Origin: Ricinus communis
Taxonomy: Eukaryota; Streptophyta; Magnoliopsida; Malpighiales; Euphorbiaceae
DNA length: 64,000 nt
Direction of reading: 5' to 3'
NCBI RefSeq assembly: GCF_019578655.1
Contig: NC_063257.1
Location: forward strand, 10,850,001-10,914,000
Shown: positions 35,241 to 48,379 of the stretch, one piece after another
Numbering within the stretch: the first letter of the stretch is position 1
Layout: each line of letters opens with the position of its first letter
Translations under genes and position numbers: made by a program
The notes under the pieces: generated by a model
What the model saw: only the letters and a program-made list of their open reading frames with translations
What the model was told of the DNA's origin: nothing
The model's database searches: none

Positions 35241-38200
35241 TCACTTGATTCCTAGACACTCTAAAGCTGCAGAGATATCTTGGACTTCACAAGTCTCCTC
35301 CACAAAGCCTAAGTTAGGGCTTCCATGGGGAACTATATCTTCTGTCTTAAAACTGTCGTCACCGCGAAGAAACTTCTCACTTCCATATCCCACAGAGCCT
35401 CGTATAATAAGGGTCTTATGTAGGCCTGCCAGTAATTCTTCATAATCTGTATCCCCTCTTTCTCCAACAAAGACAACTACTTTGGAAAGATCAATTCCCC
35501 ACCTAACTGATAGATACCTGCAGAACATGCAAGCATGCAGGTTTAAATTTTGCTTGGTTTCACTTTAGAAACATTATTAGTAGATATTTTTATTTTTTAA
35601 TTTTTTTCCCCTGTATTCCATACCTTAGGGCTTGTTTTCTTGATGCAAATAATGGTATCACATTCAACCTTGATGCTGCACGTGTGTAGACAAGGTTGCA
35701 CCGAAAGCCTCTCATTCGGAGCCTTTGACGGAGGTCGTCCACCTTTCTAGTCTGATATTCATTTATTAAAGTAGTCATTAGCAATTGTTTGATAGGAGCA
35801 TTTCTCTATGGTCTACATTATAGCAGAGATATCTATTCTTAACCAGTCTCTTACCTTGGCTCCTGGTTTGATGATATAAGAGTAGCACCTAGAACCACAT
35901 GCCTGATTATTTTCATAGAGGTCATCTTCAGCCCCATCTTCTACCTTAGCTAACCTAATTGCCATTTTCCTAACATTCTCACCAGGCCACCTGTACTCCA
36001 CATGGGCTTCGTAATCCACATCAGCCACCATATCCCTCCATGGGTAGTACATTTCACTTCCACTGTTACATATAATTGCGTCAAAGTCTTCTATATTCAC
36101 TGGGCAACGTCTCAAAGCTTCCATTGTCTCTTGTAAACTTGAGCCAGTCAACAGTATAAAGCCTATCCTGCCCAACCCTAGGCATAAGCCTGCAGCTTTC
36201 ATCACATTTTTGATAATTTCTTGAAAAGTCTCCATGCTTTTCCCATTGCAATCATAACAGTCAGCAGCAATCACAAATAGCATCTGCCTTCTACCAGGAC
36301 TATAAGTAACAGTGGTATTGCCATTGAAAGAAGCTGCTTGAGTAATGGCTTCTATAAGTTTCTTCTGTCTAGTTGCTGCATCCGACTCTCCGTTAAGCTT
36401 GAGATCACCTTCTATTGAGAATTTCAAAGACAGGTCTTCCACGTCCTTTAGAGAGTCGCTCATTGGTTCTTCAGGAATTGGTGTGATCTCAAAACGTGTT
36501 GTTGAGTGTCGGTTTCTGCAGTGTTCTATATGGGAGAGATAGTTGCAGCAGTGCTCTGTCCAAGAAAATCTATGGATGTTTTTCAGGCCATTTTTCCGGC
36601 ATTCGGACCACAGGTTTTTGTCAGCAACAAGCTTCAGAAGTGCATCTTCAATTGCCTTTTGATCATGAGGGTCTACTAGAAGGCCATTATTAAGAGCCTG
36701 GTAAAAAGAAATCCTCTTGTGAGTTTGCTGGAATCATGAGTTAAAAGTAGTAGAGATCTGAAATTCCACAGCCAAAGCAGATTATGTGCAACACTAAAGG
36801 CACTAGGCAAGGGTTCTCATGGCCTTAAAGTTTGTAGCCAAGTTTTGAGTTTTTTAGCTGAATATTTATGAATGTGGTACTGTCGATACTTGAGAGAACT
36901 CTGGATGAAGAACAAGTGTACAGATCCAAGTTTTGAAAAACTTGGAGTATGTTGTTTGTTACCTTCAAAATGTCCACTGGTCCACCATTTTTGGTAGCAA
37001 CAACAGGTAAACCATAAGCAGCTGCCTACAAGATAAAGAATAGAACAGAAAGTGAGACAACTGTTATTCATTATTTAAGTATAGAGTATTTTGTACTGCT
37101 CGGACATGAACCAAATTATATGATTCAATTAAGGCCACTTAGGCTATGATTATGAGGCTGAAAGATTACCTCTATAAGTGTGAGACCGAATGGTTCTACC
37201 AAAGCTGGATTGATGAAAACTCCCTTCAAGAGACAAAACCGCCATAGAAAGTATTACTGTTAGCAGTTCAAATGTTGCAAGGAGAATACAAAAGAGTTAA
37301 GGTGTAGCCAACTGATTGACAATCATGGTGATGCACTTTTGGCTGTTTGGATTTCAATAAAAATGGTTCATCTTCAACTGTGCTAAGTTTGGACTGAGAC
37401 AGAGGAGGGAGGGGTAATTGGATAGGAGACATGCGATATTTATTAATTCTTGTCAGGAAACATGCCATACCTTAGTTTTTGCAGCTAGACGATAAATCTC
37501 AGGGACTTCAGATTGCTTGTGATGCTTGGGATAAGCAACTTGACCGTATAAATCATACTTGTCAATGAGCTTAAGCACAGTTGTAAGAACAACTGAGCTA
37601 CTATTAGACATCTCTTCAATATCATCCCTATTACCAAGTATTAATGTCTGCAAGAAGAAAACATAATTTAAGCAAATTGACTGTTGTGATGGACAAGTCT
37701 GATGCCAGAACTGAAGTCACAATTTTACCAGGTTGGCTAGCTCTCTCAGGCGGTGGCACTCCCCAAAAGCCTTTAGCAATGTGGTGACATTTTTCTTTGG
37801 GTCAGGACGGGACAGTGCAAGTATGGTGGGCTTATGCGGATTTGTGAAAAACCGCATTACCTACATATATGAAATACAATTAGAAAGACTAATGAAGTTG
37901 ATGGTAAATCTCTCTTTATTAATTATATGAAGATATAAGGGTGTCTCACAAACAAATTGCAGATAGTTTCCTTTTAGCAATCAATTGCAAAGGCATTTTC
38001 GAAAGTTATAAGGATTATGCAGAGAGCTTGAATTTCTCCTGTTTCAATTCATAGTTTAGTCAATCTCTAAGTACCTGAAATAATCTATGCTGTGGACCGT
38101 GAATGTCTCCTATTAGAATTCATAATCTAGGTGATCTCTAGGTGCCTGAAAGTTAGATGCATGCATAATCTATGCAGTTACCGTGAATGTTTCCTGTCAG

Positions 38201-41200
38201 AAGTCATAATCTAGGTACCTGAAAGTTGAGATGCATGCATAGAAGGAAATTCCGAGTTTGAGGAAGAGAGAGTTACCTCAGACCATATTGGAGGCAGATT
38301 TCTTTTCTTCTGAGTTCGGTCAGAGCCAATTAATGACTTTAGATCACCTTCCAATGAATCTTGTGCTGTTACGTAGCTGAAGTCCATGCCTGGAGGTATA
38401 ACCTGATGCCATATAGGATTTAGAATATGATTAGATGCAAGTGCTAGTCATGGTTAGTACTATTAGCTGACTGATATTGTTACTGGGATGACTGAAGGAG
38501 ACTTCATGAGCAAACATTTTCTATTATGCCTGCAGAGCCTATTGAAAAAGATATCTATTCATTGAAGTCTTACTATGAGCATTTTGGAAAATTTCCTGTT
38601 GCTGGAAATAAGATAAGAAGTGCAAGCAGATTTCCCTGATGTAGTACACTTTCTGTTCTGTGTTTTTAGTTTCTAGATGTTGCTGTAACTCTAATTATTT
38701 AGGTATTTTTCCATTGTTAAATTTGTACATAAGAGCGCAAGCATAAGGTTTGAGTGTTCATACCACCATCCTTGGCATGTTTCGTCCTAAGCAACTTACT
38801 CCCCGGCGCCTTCTAACCCTGAGCTTTCTCTCCAATTTGAGATCAAATCCATCATACAAGCCCCATTGCTCTTCAATCTCTTGCTTTGTACTAGTCACCA
38901 CCATCTCTGCTGTATCCAACCCTAACTCTTCAGCCTCAATCCTCCTCAATATCTTATAAGTTGTATTTATGTCTTCCCTAGAAAGCCTTCCTTGCTTAAC
39001 CAATTGCTCAAACTTGTTCCTTCCTAGTGAGTGTCCGGTCAGCACCATTGGCACATTTAAGGCTCCAGACAAGTGTGATGCGACCTCTCCAGCATCAGCA
39101 TAGTGGCCATGTACCACGTATGGCCAAGTTGGCTTTCCCCCATTGACTTGTTCACCTAAAGCTCTAGCCATGTTGACAATATGGCCGAGGGCTCCATCAA
39201 CAAATTCAGGTATGTAAGGCCAAAGTGATTCTTTCGGTATGTACCTGTGGCATGTGTTGCAGTCAGATGAATATCTTTATCAAAAATTAAACCTGCAGGA
39301 AAGTTCTGATTACCTGTCACGTGGACCACAAGGGATACGGACTATGTAGGCTCCGCAACTACCACTGCCATCAGGTGGGCATGAGAGCATCTCAATTGGT
39401 TCGCCATAGCTGCAGTCAACCTCAGGTGAGGTGATTTGTCTAGTCAATAGATCCACACGAAAGACTCCTTTAGTGTTGGCTAGAGCTTGAGCAAGTTCAA
39501 CGACATATTTTACCTGTAGTTTCAATTATATTTGTAGTCATGAAAACTGAAATGTGTAGATTTGTTTCGTAAGCTTTGCATGTTTAGTATTCGGGCTTAG
39601 TACCAAGGCAACTACCTCCCATGCTAATTATTACCTGACCCCCAGTATCAGAATCTCTTCCGAGTTCCATATTTTCTCCGCGCACCAACCCATGCATACT
39701 ACAGGCAAAATATAACTAATGTGAAATCATTGATATATCCATATGAATGCCCTTTTCCTCTTCAAAACAATCATGTTATTAGAAATTATTGCTCATTGCA
39801 TTTATGTTTGAATGGTTGAACAAATTAACTTTAGCTGTCTCTCTGATTTTGTCAACTGTGTTTTGTTCTAAGTCATGTTTTGCACCTTACAACTATAGTT
39901 AGCTCAGGTGAACATGAAAGATAACCTGATTAGCACAATGTATAGGCGCCTCGGCTTTTCATCATCAGACCATATTTGCATATCCGAATTAATCCTGCTA
40001 ATGTCCTTGACAGCTTCTGAAATGTTGGCATCCCCCTTTTCCTTCTCCCCTTCGGATAGCTCAGAAAGATCCTCTGCAGCATCATTGCGCCCCTGCTCCC
40101 TCTCCAGCCTTCTCTTTGCGAGCCTTTGTGCATCATCCCATTCTATCTGCAAATAGGTACTGCCTTTGTTTCCTTATGAAATGTAATTCTATCCCACACA
40201 AATTTGGATACAAACAAGAATTTTAATTTCTGTGACTAATCTGAACTGGTAATCTTGTTTTCTCTTACATTGATTTCCTAAAGCTAGATTCTGATGGGTA
40301 CACATAATAATACTCGATGATTGCCTTTTACATGATTCCTTCTATAAATGAATCAACAGGATATTGACCATCTGCCAAGATGGTGGTGACTGAAAGAAAT
40401 AAAAAAATTTATACAAGTTATTTTCATTCTTCAGTACTAATAGAACTATGTATAATATTTTTCATTAGATTATAAATTTGTAAATACTTAATCCTATATT
40501 TTTGCAATAATAAGAAACCTGAAGGTGCCTCTTGGTGGACAAACCCAACCAAGACAGTTAATCGGATACCGTCAAATGGGTTTTCCGTTAAATAAAATAG
40601 TAATAGTAAATCTAAAAGATGAAAATACAATTTACTTAAAATGGTATCGAGAGATTTTAAATAAGACTTTTATAATATTTATGGATTTACTCTCTTACAA
40701 TTAAAAAAGTGATAAATTTATAAATTTATATTATTTTAAAATTATTTTTAACTTTAAATAAAAAAATCAATTATTTTTATATTTAATCATGAATTCTAAA
40801 ATACCTAAACTGAAATGAGGCCTAAGTTATTTACATTTAAAAAAAAAAAAGGTTCACTATATAAAAGACAAGCTTTTCCTTTTCCAATATAAAAACAAAA
40901 TGCAAAAGAACAGAATTACCAGAATAAAATAAGCAGCTTCAGAAGAAAAAACAAAAAAGTGAAAAAGGGAAAAAGAAAAAAATTGAAAGTCATAGGATTA
41001 ATGTGGATGAGAGAAGGGAACTGACCTTTTTCTTTTTACGGGCAAGATGCCAAATGCGCCAGCACATATTCTCAAGCCTGTTACTGCGTTCACGAGTATT
41101 CCTTGTTGCTATCACCTGCCCACATAATTCAACATTTTTTTTTCATTTTCACTCACTGCTTTGCTTCAATCCTTTCCCATTTAACACTAACCACTCAAAT

Positions 41201-42174
41201 GGAAGAACAAAAAAAAAAAGCTCAAAAATAGTATTAACACATTCTTATTCTCTTCGTTTCAGTACTTGTGCTTAAATAAGCTTTGCATTTCTGACAATTT
41301 AAATCTCTAATTACAGGTAACTGAAGGCTTAATAAAAATGATAAATTTATACCAATATTGGTGAATGGTGATGGATAGAAGAATTCGAGCTTAAATTTAT
41401 ATTTATTTTTATAAATAAAAATACTGGTCGGTTATTATATAATTGGTATTTCAGATGTTTGATTTATAAAAACTTTGTAATAAATTCTTACTAATAAATT
41501 AAGAAAATACAACTTTTTGAACAATTAGTTATTAATTTCAATGCTAAAAGATTTCCAAGCTGTTTGTTTTGATGACTTGAAAAAATATTGACAAGGGAAA
41601 AAAAACTATGATTGTTAGCCCCTAAAAAGATTGTTGTTACAGGGCCCACAAATGGAACCAAACCTGATAGAAAAGCTGTCAGAAAAACTGGGATTGGATG
41701 CTTGCAAGATTTCTATTTTCCTTTTAGGTGCTAAATAACATAATATATCATTGACATACAAAAAGAAGAGGGGCCTAAAAGCATCATTACAACCTTTTCT
41801 TTTTTTCTTTATGTTCTTTTGCATTTCTGAAAGTTCTTATGCTGCCAATACTATGAGCAGATAACAGTCATTGAATCTAAAAGAAGATGGGGAAGATGTA
41901 GATTAATAATGTCTCTATTTCTAAATGACCCTTTGAAGATTAAAGAGGAATAATAGAGGCTAACCTTGACCCATGTCCTGTGAAGATCAGACTCATCAAA
42001 GCTATTAATAACTTCTTCCACAAAGTACCTTGTAGGACTAAATGACTTGTCTTCCTTTTCCTTGCTCTCTTCATACTTGGCAATCTTCAACTTCCCATCA
42101 TTTCTTTTCCTCAGACTGTTTCCCACATCTAAGATTGCCTCCAAGTACCCATTTATCCAATCATTTCCTGCCAT
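35241..42174 (-). CDS. SPS: sucrose-phosphate synthase (C/SPS4 type)
   Basis: Fourteen exons in phase: 42174-41965, 41115-41026, 40146-39926, 39698-39635, 39513-39314, 39244-38764, 38402-38277, 37860-37729, 37647-37471, 37223-37170, 37025-36963, 36697-35855, 35751-35624 and 35517-35241, giving 1021 aa. It makes sucrose-6-phosphate from UDP-glucose and fructose-6-phosphate in the cytosol. The N-terminus ([18 protein letters not shown]) is typical of the family. The GT-B glycosyltransferase carries [11 protein letters not shown] (185-195), HGHYADAG (307-314) and EPFGLTLIE (E577 and E585, the E-X7-E motif). The C-terminal ~275 residues are the sucrose-phosphatase-like domain. RINS with Ser154 aligns by motif with the regulatory Ser158 of spinach. 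The acidic exon-3 linker and the [13 protein letters not shown] sequence suit the SPS4/C clade. All catalytic blocks are intact. Confidence 0.96.
38029..38245. repeat. three-copy minisatellite in SPS intron 7
   Basis: Units of 70, 84 and 63 bp start at 38029, 38099 and 38183. Each has TGAATKTYTCCTRT, an AATTCATAATCTAG-like core and a GTACCTGAAAGTT-like end. It is wholly intronic, between exons 7 and 8. Confidence 0.75.
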
Positions 42175-44000
42175 TTTTCTCTTCCTTGTAATAACCCTAC
42201 TGTGTCTTTAAAACTGTAGTTTAAATGAAGGAGCTCCTGTGTATTACAGTACTGTAGATTCCTGCTAAAAGACCTTAATTTGGAGTAGAAACATCACAAT
42301 TTTGTTTTCTTTTTAGAGAAGAAGCATAAGATAAGAAGGAAGAGGAAACCTTGTATGGTTTTAAAGAGCTTGTTGCACTTTGAAACCGAGTTGGACGTGA
42401 ACAAGGCAAGCTACTTTAAAAGGCCAACAATTTTTCTTTTTAATTTTTTTTTCTCAAAGAAAAAAAATATAAATTTACTTTTATTTTGTTTGTGTTGTAA
42501 TTTATGTATAGAATTGTCAAAATGATGAATCTTTTTAGCAACTTGGTTTGGGTAGTTTTGGTTTCTTCCTATCATATTCCTTTAGCATTGGCATATTACT
42601 TTAAACAACCTTATTCTTTTTACTTATAGATTCTTCAATGCCTTAACATGTACCATCCATTTTCCATAGGATATACATTTCATTGTGAGCATAATTTGAA
42701 ATGCCCATTATGTTTTTCAGCTGTTAGATTGAATGAGTAATAATATATGATTCAACAATTAAATATATGAGGTAAGGTTCTAGAAGAAAATCGATAAATC
42801 GATTTGATCCGATCCAACCGAACCTGAAACTATGATTTAAGATTTTGTTTCAATGTTTAGGGTTTCAAATATTAAAATGATTGGTTCTTTTTATTCGGTT
42901 TCATCTGTGGTTTCAAATGGTTAAAAACCAACCCAGCCTGCAATTAGTAATTTATATAAATAAATATTAATACTATTTAATTGTAGCTAATTTGCTCATA
43001 TCTCATCTATTGTAAAAAGAACTATTAGGCACCATTCTTTGTAATATTATTCAATATGTTTGGAGTAATTACAAGATGACTGAGTAGTGATGAAAATTTC
43101 AATTTTTAATTTTTTAATATTTTGTTTGAGATAAATACTAGTATTGTTTAAAGTAATTAAAAAGTTATCTCAATTAACTCATGTGATTTAAAATCATAGT
43201 AAATTTGAGATAAAAAAAATTCTTTTAAATCAAGCTCAAATTTAAATCTTTTTTTGTTAAAATAAGCTGCTAAAAAACAAGTCTAATTATTTGTAAATCT
43301 AGTCATGCAAACACTCTATATAAACTAAAAATTAATTAAAAATACTATTCTTATCTAAGCCAATATAAACCAATTCAAAGCAATCCGAACTCATTGATTT
43401 GGCTATCTATTATGTTAGATCTAGTTTGGTTTGATTTTGCATTTTACCCTCAACCCATCTAAACTAACCCATTTACACCCCTATGCTCAGGGTCTTTGGC
43501 ATATGCCCTTCATGCCAAGATCAAGAAAAACAAATTGGGGGAATTATGCCTGCCATTGTTGGAGTTGTGAATGGGGGAAGCAGAATTTCTTTTATTCATG
43601 GACCATGTGTCAATGTTATGCTGAAAGGTATTATTCTTCTAACCCAAGTACCCTATTGGAATAGGTGAATAATATAGGATCCAGTGTTCAATATTTTTGG
43701 AGGTTAAATAATTAATACATACTAAATTATCTAATATTAGTGAATATATATTATTTATTTATTAGCTTGATATTATGACAAAATATATGTAAGAGTAAGA
43801 TAGTATAAGCTAATTTCTATATAAGACTTGATTTTATTAATTCTTTCTTTTACCCTTGAGACAAATTACATATGTAAAACAGGATTTAAATTGTGTATAA
43901 ATAAATATGTAAATCTTTAATATATAAATATATACCCTCAAATATCAATATTATTAAATTCACTTCCTCAACAAGAAGATATTTATAATATTTGAGACCT
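42175..44000. other. SPS promoter side and spacer
   Basis: The first few hundred bases upstream of 42174 are the SPS 5'UTR and promoter. Within 42770-43480 there are AACCGAACC, GGTTTCA and TTTACACCCCT sequences like those at hAT MITE ends, but only a right end (43460-43480) is recognisable. The stretch 43480-43670 is less AT-rich and open in two plus-strand frames; it matches no family I know. No gene is called. Confidence 0.4.
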
Positions 44001-44002
44001 AC

Positions 44003-44100
44003 CTTAAGTGACAAGAGCATTTGCTATTGGGAGTGAGAGGTTTTGAGTTTGAATCCTCTCCTTCGCACTAGATGAAATTTTGCCTTTATGATGAATATAA
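44003..44100 (+). mobile_element. tRNA-derived SINE-like head
   Basis: TTAAGTGACAAGAGCA resembles a pol III box A. GGTTTTGAGTTTGAATCCTCTCC, about 30 bases on, contains a good box B (GTTTGAATCC). This pair is characteristic of plant tRNA-derived SINEs. The sequence cannot be folded into a full tRNA cloverleaf by eye and the 3' end is not defined. Confidence 0.45.
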
Positions 44101-45822
44101 AATTATGACTATCCATATTATGCAACATATAGCCCGTTGGTACTCTCATAACTAAAACTTTAACAATTAAATTTAAAATGAGCGATTAATTATATTTTAT
44201 TTCTTCGAATTAGTTTGATTGTTAATTAATCGAATGACAAGAAATGCATAAGTAAACTAGGAACAATATACAAAAGAAAGAAAAAGAAAAAGAAATATGT
44301 AGCAGAAGGATTTCCATAAAACTCTCACAATTTTCTCTATCTTCGCAAAAAAAAAATCTAGTTAAAGTGGATTAAAAGTTTGGAGATTATTCCATAATTA
44401 ATAAAAAAAAAAAACATGAATAAATATTTTATATTTTAATATTAAATGATCATATATCTATCATTTATTGATTTTGTATATAAATAATTACATACAGAAC
44501 AAAAAAAATTATTAATAATTGGTTGGTTGGAAATATCCTGTTATTACTTCTCTTCCAAGGTTTGTTTCTTTCTGGCTGGTGTGTTTGTCTTGAGGGAAAA
44601 TCGTGAAAACTACCAGTAAATATAAAAAGCTCTCTGGGATTCGCAGAAGTCACAGAGAAAATTGATGTAATAATCAATTGGTATCTTAATTTTGAGTACT
44701 TGAAAAGCATTACATTGTTCTATTATACCTATGAGTGTTGCAATCTTGCATGTGGGGAAAACCCTATCATCATTAAATAGTTTTGTCCTAATTCCCATAA
44801 TAAAGGACAAATCTTTCCATTGTCAAAATTTTGACAAGGTTTCTCCTACACATCCTCCCCTTCATTGTTCCTCACCATTGCTTTCTCTATCATCTTTTAG
44901 CCAATCAAAATTAAGATACATTATGTTCCACTTTTTCTTTCTCTTTTTGCAATTTCTGAAATTGCAAGAATTGATTGATGCTTCTTTATTTATGAAGCTT
45001 AATGTAACTCTGACTATATACTAAAATATAACAATTTAAATAAAAAAAGATTCATCAATATTCTTAGATAGTAAATAGAAGATTCCCCTTCAAAAAAACA
45101 AATAAGAAGATTCAATTTTCAATTGATGATCAATAATACCCTTTAATCCGGAAACTATTAAAAAGAAGATGCATAACTAATCCCAAATCTCTCATGAGTT
45201 TAAGAAAATTATGAGAAATAATGTGAACCTAAAAATGTATACTATATTTACAAGTCATTAAGGAATTGTTTTCTTGAAGACAATAACTTTTGGCTCTTAA
45301 TAAGAGAAAATAATTGGTGCACAAAAATTGAACCATATATAAAAAGAAAATGTAGTGATAATCATAAATTTGAAATAGCTAGAGGTCTATGTCACAATTA
45401 GGCTTTATTCAATGCTCTTCAATATATAATTTGCAATCGTACGGTTCGCTGCTAAATAATATATAGTGAGTCAAATTTTAATTTTACAAAAAAGATATTA
45501 AATATTAAAAATAGTTGTGCTTACTATTATTTAAAAGATAAAAATTTAGTAAGATATTAACCAGGTTAACTATATTAAATATGCATAATTTAGAAAATCT
45601 AAAATTTAAAAATTGATAAATTCAGTTTCTTAGCTAATTGAAGACTGTTTATCCTTAAATATTTAATATGTTAGATCTCTTGAGCTATATTATGTGTGCT
45701 TAAGTTAATTTTAAATTTATTCTCATGATCATAAATAATAATTAAAATTTATAAAATTTTATAGTTAATCTTACTAAGGTCAGCTAAGGATAGAAATCAT
45801 TTTCAACTCTTATCTTTTTGGG

Positions 45823-45826
<4 letters not shown>

Positions 45827-45888
<62 letters not shown>
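45827..45888. repeat. (TA)n microsatellite, ~30 units
   Basis: Uninterrupted TA run of about 62 bases. Confidence 0.9.
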
Positions 45889-45892
<4 letters not shown>

Positions 45893-46294
45893 AAAAGATA
45901 AATATCCATAAACTAAATTACAACTAAAAGCAAGAGAGTTTTAAAATCTAATTTTGGAGAGAGGAACTAACTTATATTAACAATTATGAAAACAAGGATA
46001 AATAACAAAAGGAAAAAAGTTTAATATAAGTTAGTTCTTAATTTAGATTCTTTTTCTCTCTTAATGGCTCCCAGTATAGTGTTTAGGTCAAACAATAAGG
46101 ATTTTAGAATTCTAAGAAACGTTTATATAATTTAAAAGTAGAAATAAAAATCTGTTAAAAATAAAGTCTAAGTTTGAATAATAAGAATTTGTGAAAAATA
46201 AAGTCTAAATTTGCCTGCATCCAAAGAGTACAAAAATCTATAAATGCAATTCTTTTTAGATGTCTATGGTCCTAGATAAAAATGTAACATAAAA

Positions 46295-46298
<4 letters not shown>

Positions 46299-46357
<59 letters not shown>
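46299..46357. repeat. (AT)n microsatellite, ~29 units
   Basis: Uninterrupted AT run of about 59 bases, followed by further ATATAATA-rich sequence to 46490. Confidence 0.9.
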
Positions 46358-46364
<7 letters not shown>

Positions 46365-48090
46365 TATAATAAAATATATAATATATTAATAATAAATATA
46401 TGTATAAATTATAATAAATATATAATTCTAATAAATATATAGAATTAAATTAGAATTATATATTATATATTATATATATATATATATAAGAGTTGTCTTA
46501 GTTTGGGCGGGCAGGGATGGGGAATGGCCCTTCGTTCAGTTGCCCCATTCCGTTGCATCCCTTTTCATGATTGTATTTTTTATTTTATTTTGATATGGGA
46601 TCGTAATAACTTTATTTTATTTTTTTAAATTGAAATTTAAATTTCGGACAAGTTTAAATGATTTTTATTTTTTATTTTTTTTAGAATAAAATTTTGACCT
46701 TGGCTTGATAAAATATTCAAAATGTTCGAGATAAAATTGATTACTTAAATAAAATAATTTAATAATTTATAAATAGGTTTAAATAAATTTGATTGAGCTT
46801 GAAAAATAAAATCATAAAATTACATTAAAAAAAAAGGACTAAAATTATAAAATGGTAGGTTCATTATTTTTGTAAGCCGAGTATTATACATTTCGAATTT
46901 AGCTCACTAATTTAATAGGGATAGCTCCAGTTTGAGCTGGATTGAATTGAAATGAAGATCATGGAAAATTCAGCTATTCAAATATAAATTAAGACTAGGA
47001 AAATAAAAATTATTTAACACATTAAATTAACTTTATGTGATTTAATAATTAAATTCTTTTTTAGTACAAAATATAAATTTTTTATTAATGAAGATTAATA
47101 AATACATTTTGATATATAAAAGATAAAAATAGATATTAGACACCAAGATACACATATAAAAAAAATTTATTCTCAACAATTATCAATCGCACCGACGGAA
47201 CAACAGATTGTAAATTTAAAGAATCTATATTTTATTTTAGTTTTATTAAATGCATTATACACTTTATTAATTAATATTTATATTTTATTTTCTGTTACCT
47301 CATGCAGTGATTGATATTTATACTTTCTTTTCTATTACCAAAATATACCCCTCCTAATTAATCAAGCAGAATAAGTGATAAAAAAATGAAAAAGAGAATA
47401 TAATCTTGCATTCTGGAATATATTAGGTGTCACAGATATGCTACTGATTAGGCACCATTAACTGAAAAGTGATTCTTCCATGGAATCGCTTTCAAAGAAC
47501 TATAATTAAGCATATCACTTCCATCAAATCATGGAATTGCCTTAGCAAATGCCTAAAACTGTAAATGGGTCGTTGAATAACGTCTGGCATATTTGTGGGC
47601 ATCAGATCCTTAAAGACAACAACACAGCATCATTTATATATCCCACAGGAATAATCGTCACTTTGCTGACTATGTACCTACTGTTACCGATTTATATATC
47701 ACAGCCTGAAGAATGTGAACGTGTTGCTAAAGAAGAATTGCATGCAACAAAAATAAAGCAAAGAATCTATGAAAAGGGAGAAAAGAAGATATAAAATGGG
47801 GACAGAGAAGGGAAAACAAAGAAAAAGAAAGGAAGAAGAAGAAAGGGAGAGCAGTGTATGGAAATGGGAATTGAGGAGGTTACATCAATGTGGGCAGGGA
47901 GAGAGCTGCTAGAAAATAGAAAACCCACTTGGATATTTTCATAGAATATCCATTTTTTGTTAGGACTCTTTTATCATATTTTTATGGCCATTCAACTCTT
48001 TTTATCTTTGCAATGCCTAACTTCCAAAGCCTCCCACAAAAAGATATGCCACTTGTATTTATGACATAGCAACCACTTACATTTTTAGGC

Positions 48091-48096
<6 letters not shown>

Positions 48097-48122
<26 letters not shown>
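48097..48122. repeat. (TA)n microsatellite
   Basis: TA run of about 12 units, followed by TGTATGTGTGTG. Confidence 0.85.
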
Positions 48123-48132
<10 letters not shown>

Positions 48133-48379
48133 ATTTATGTAATTGTTGAAGCTTTGATCAATATCGCATTAACTCCATGTATATTAATTGAAAAATGATG
48201 TCTAAAAATGTCCTTATAATTGATATCTTAATATGATAGTAAACATGTAGTTATTTTTATCTAAATTTCATCATCATGCTATTTTGTGGGTTAATTATTT
48301 CGATTATGAGCAGATTTGTTATTTAATTTTTATTTTGAATATTCAATTTTAATTTGTACTATTGTGGTATCTAAATTTT

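Noticed and set aside
47549..47794. 81-codon plus-strand frame
   Set aside because: No domain, no flanking exons found; one short hydrophobic stretch is not enough to call a gene.
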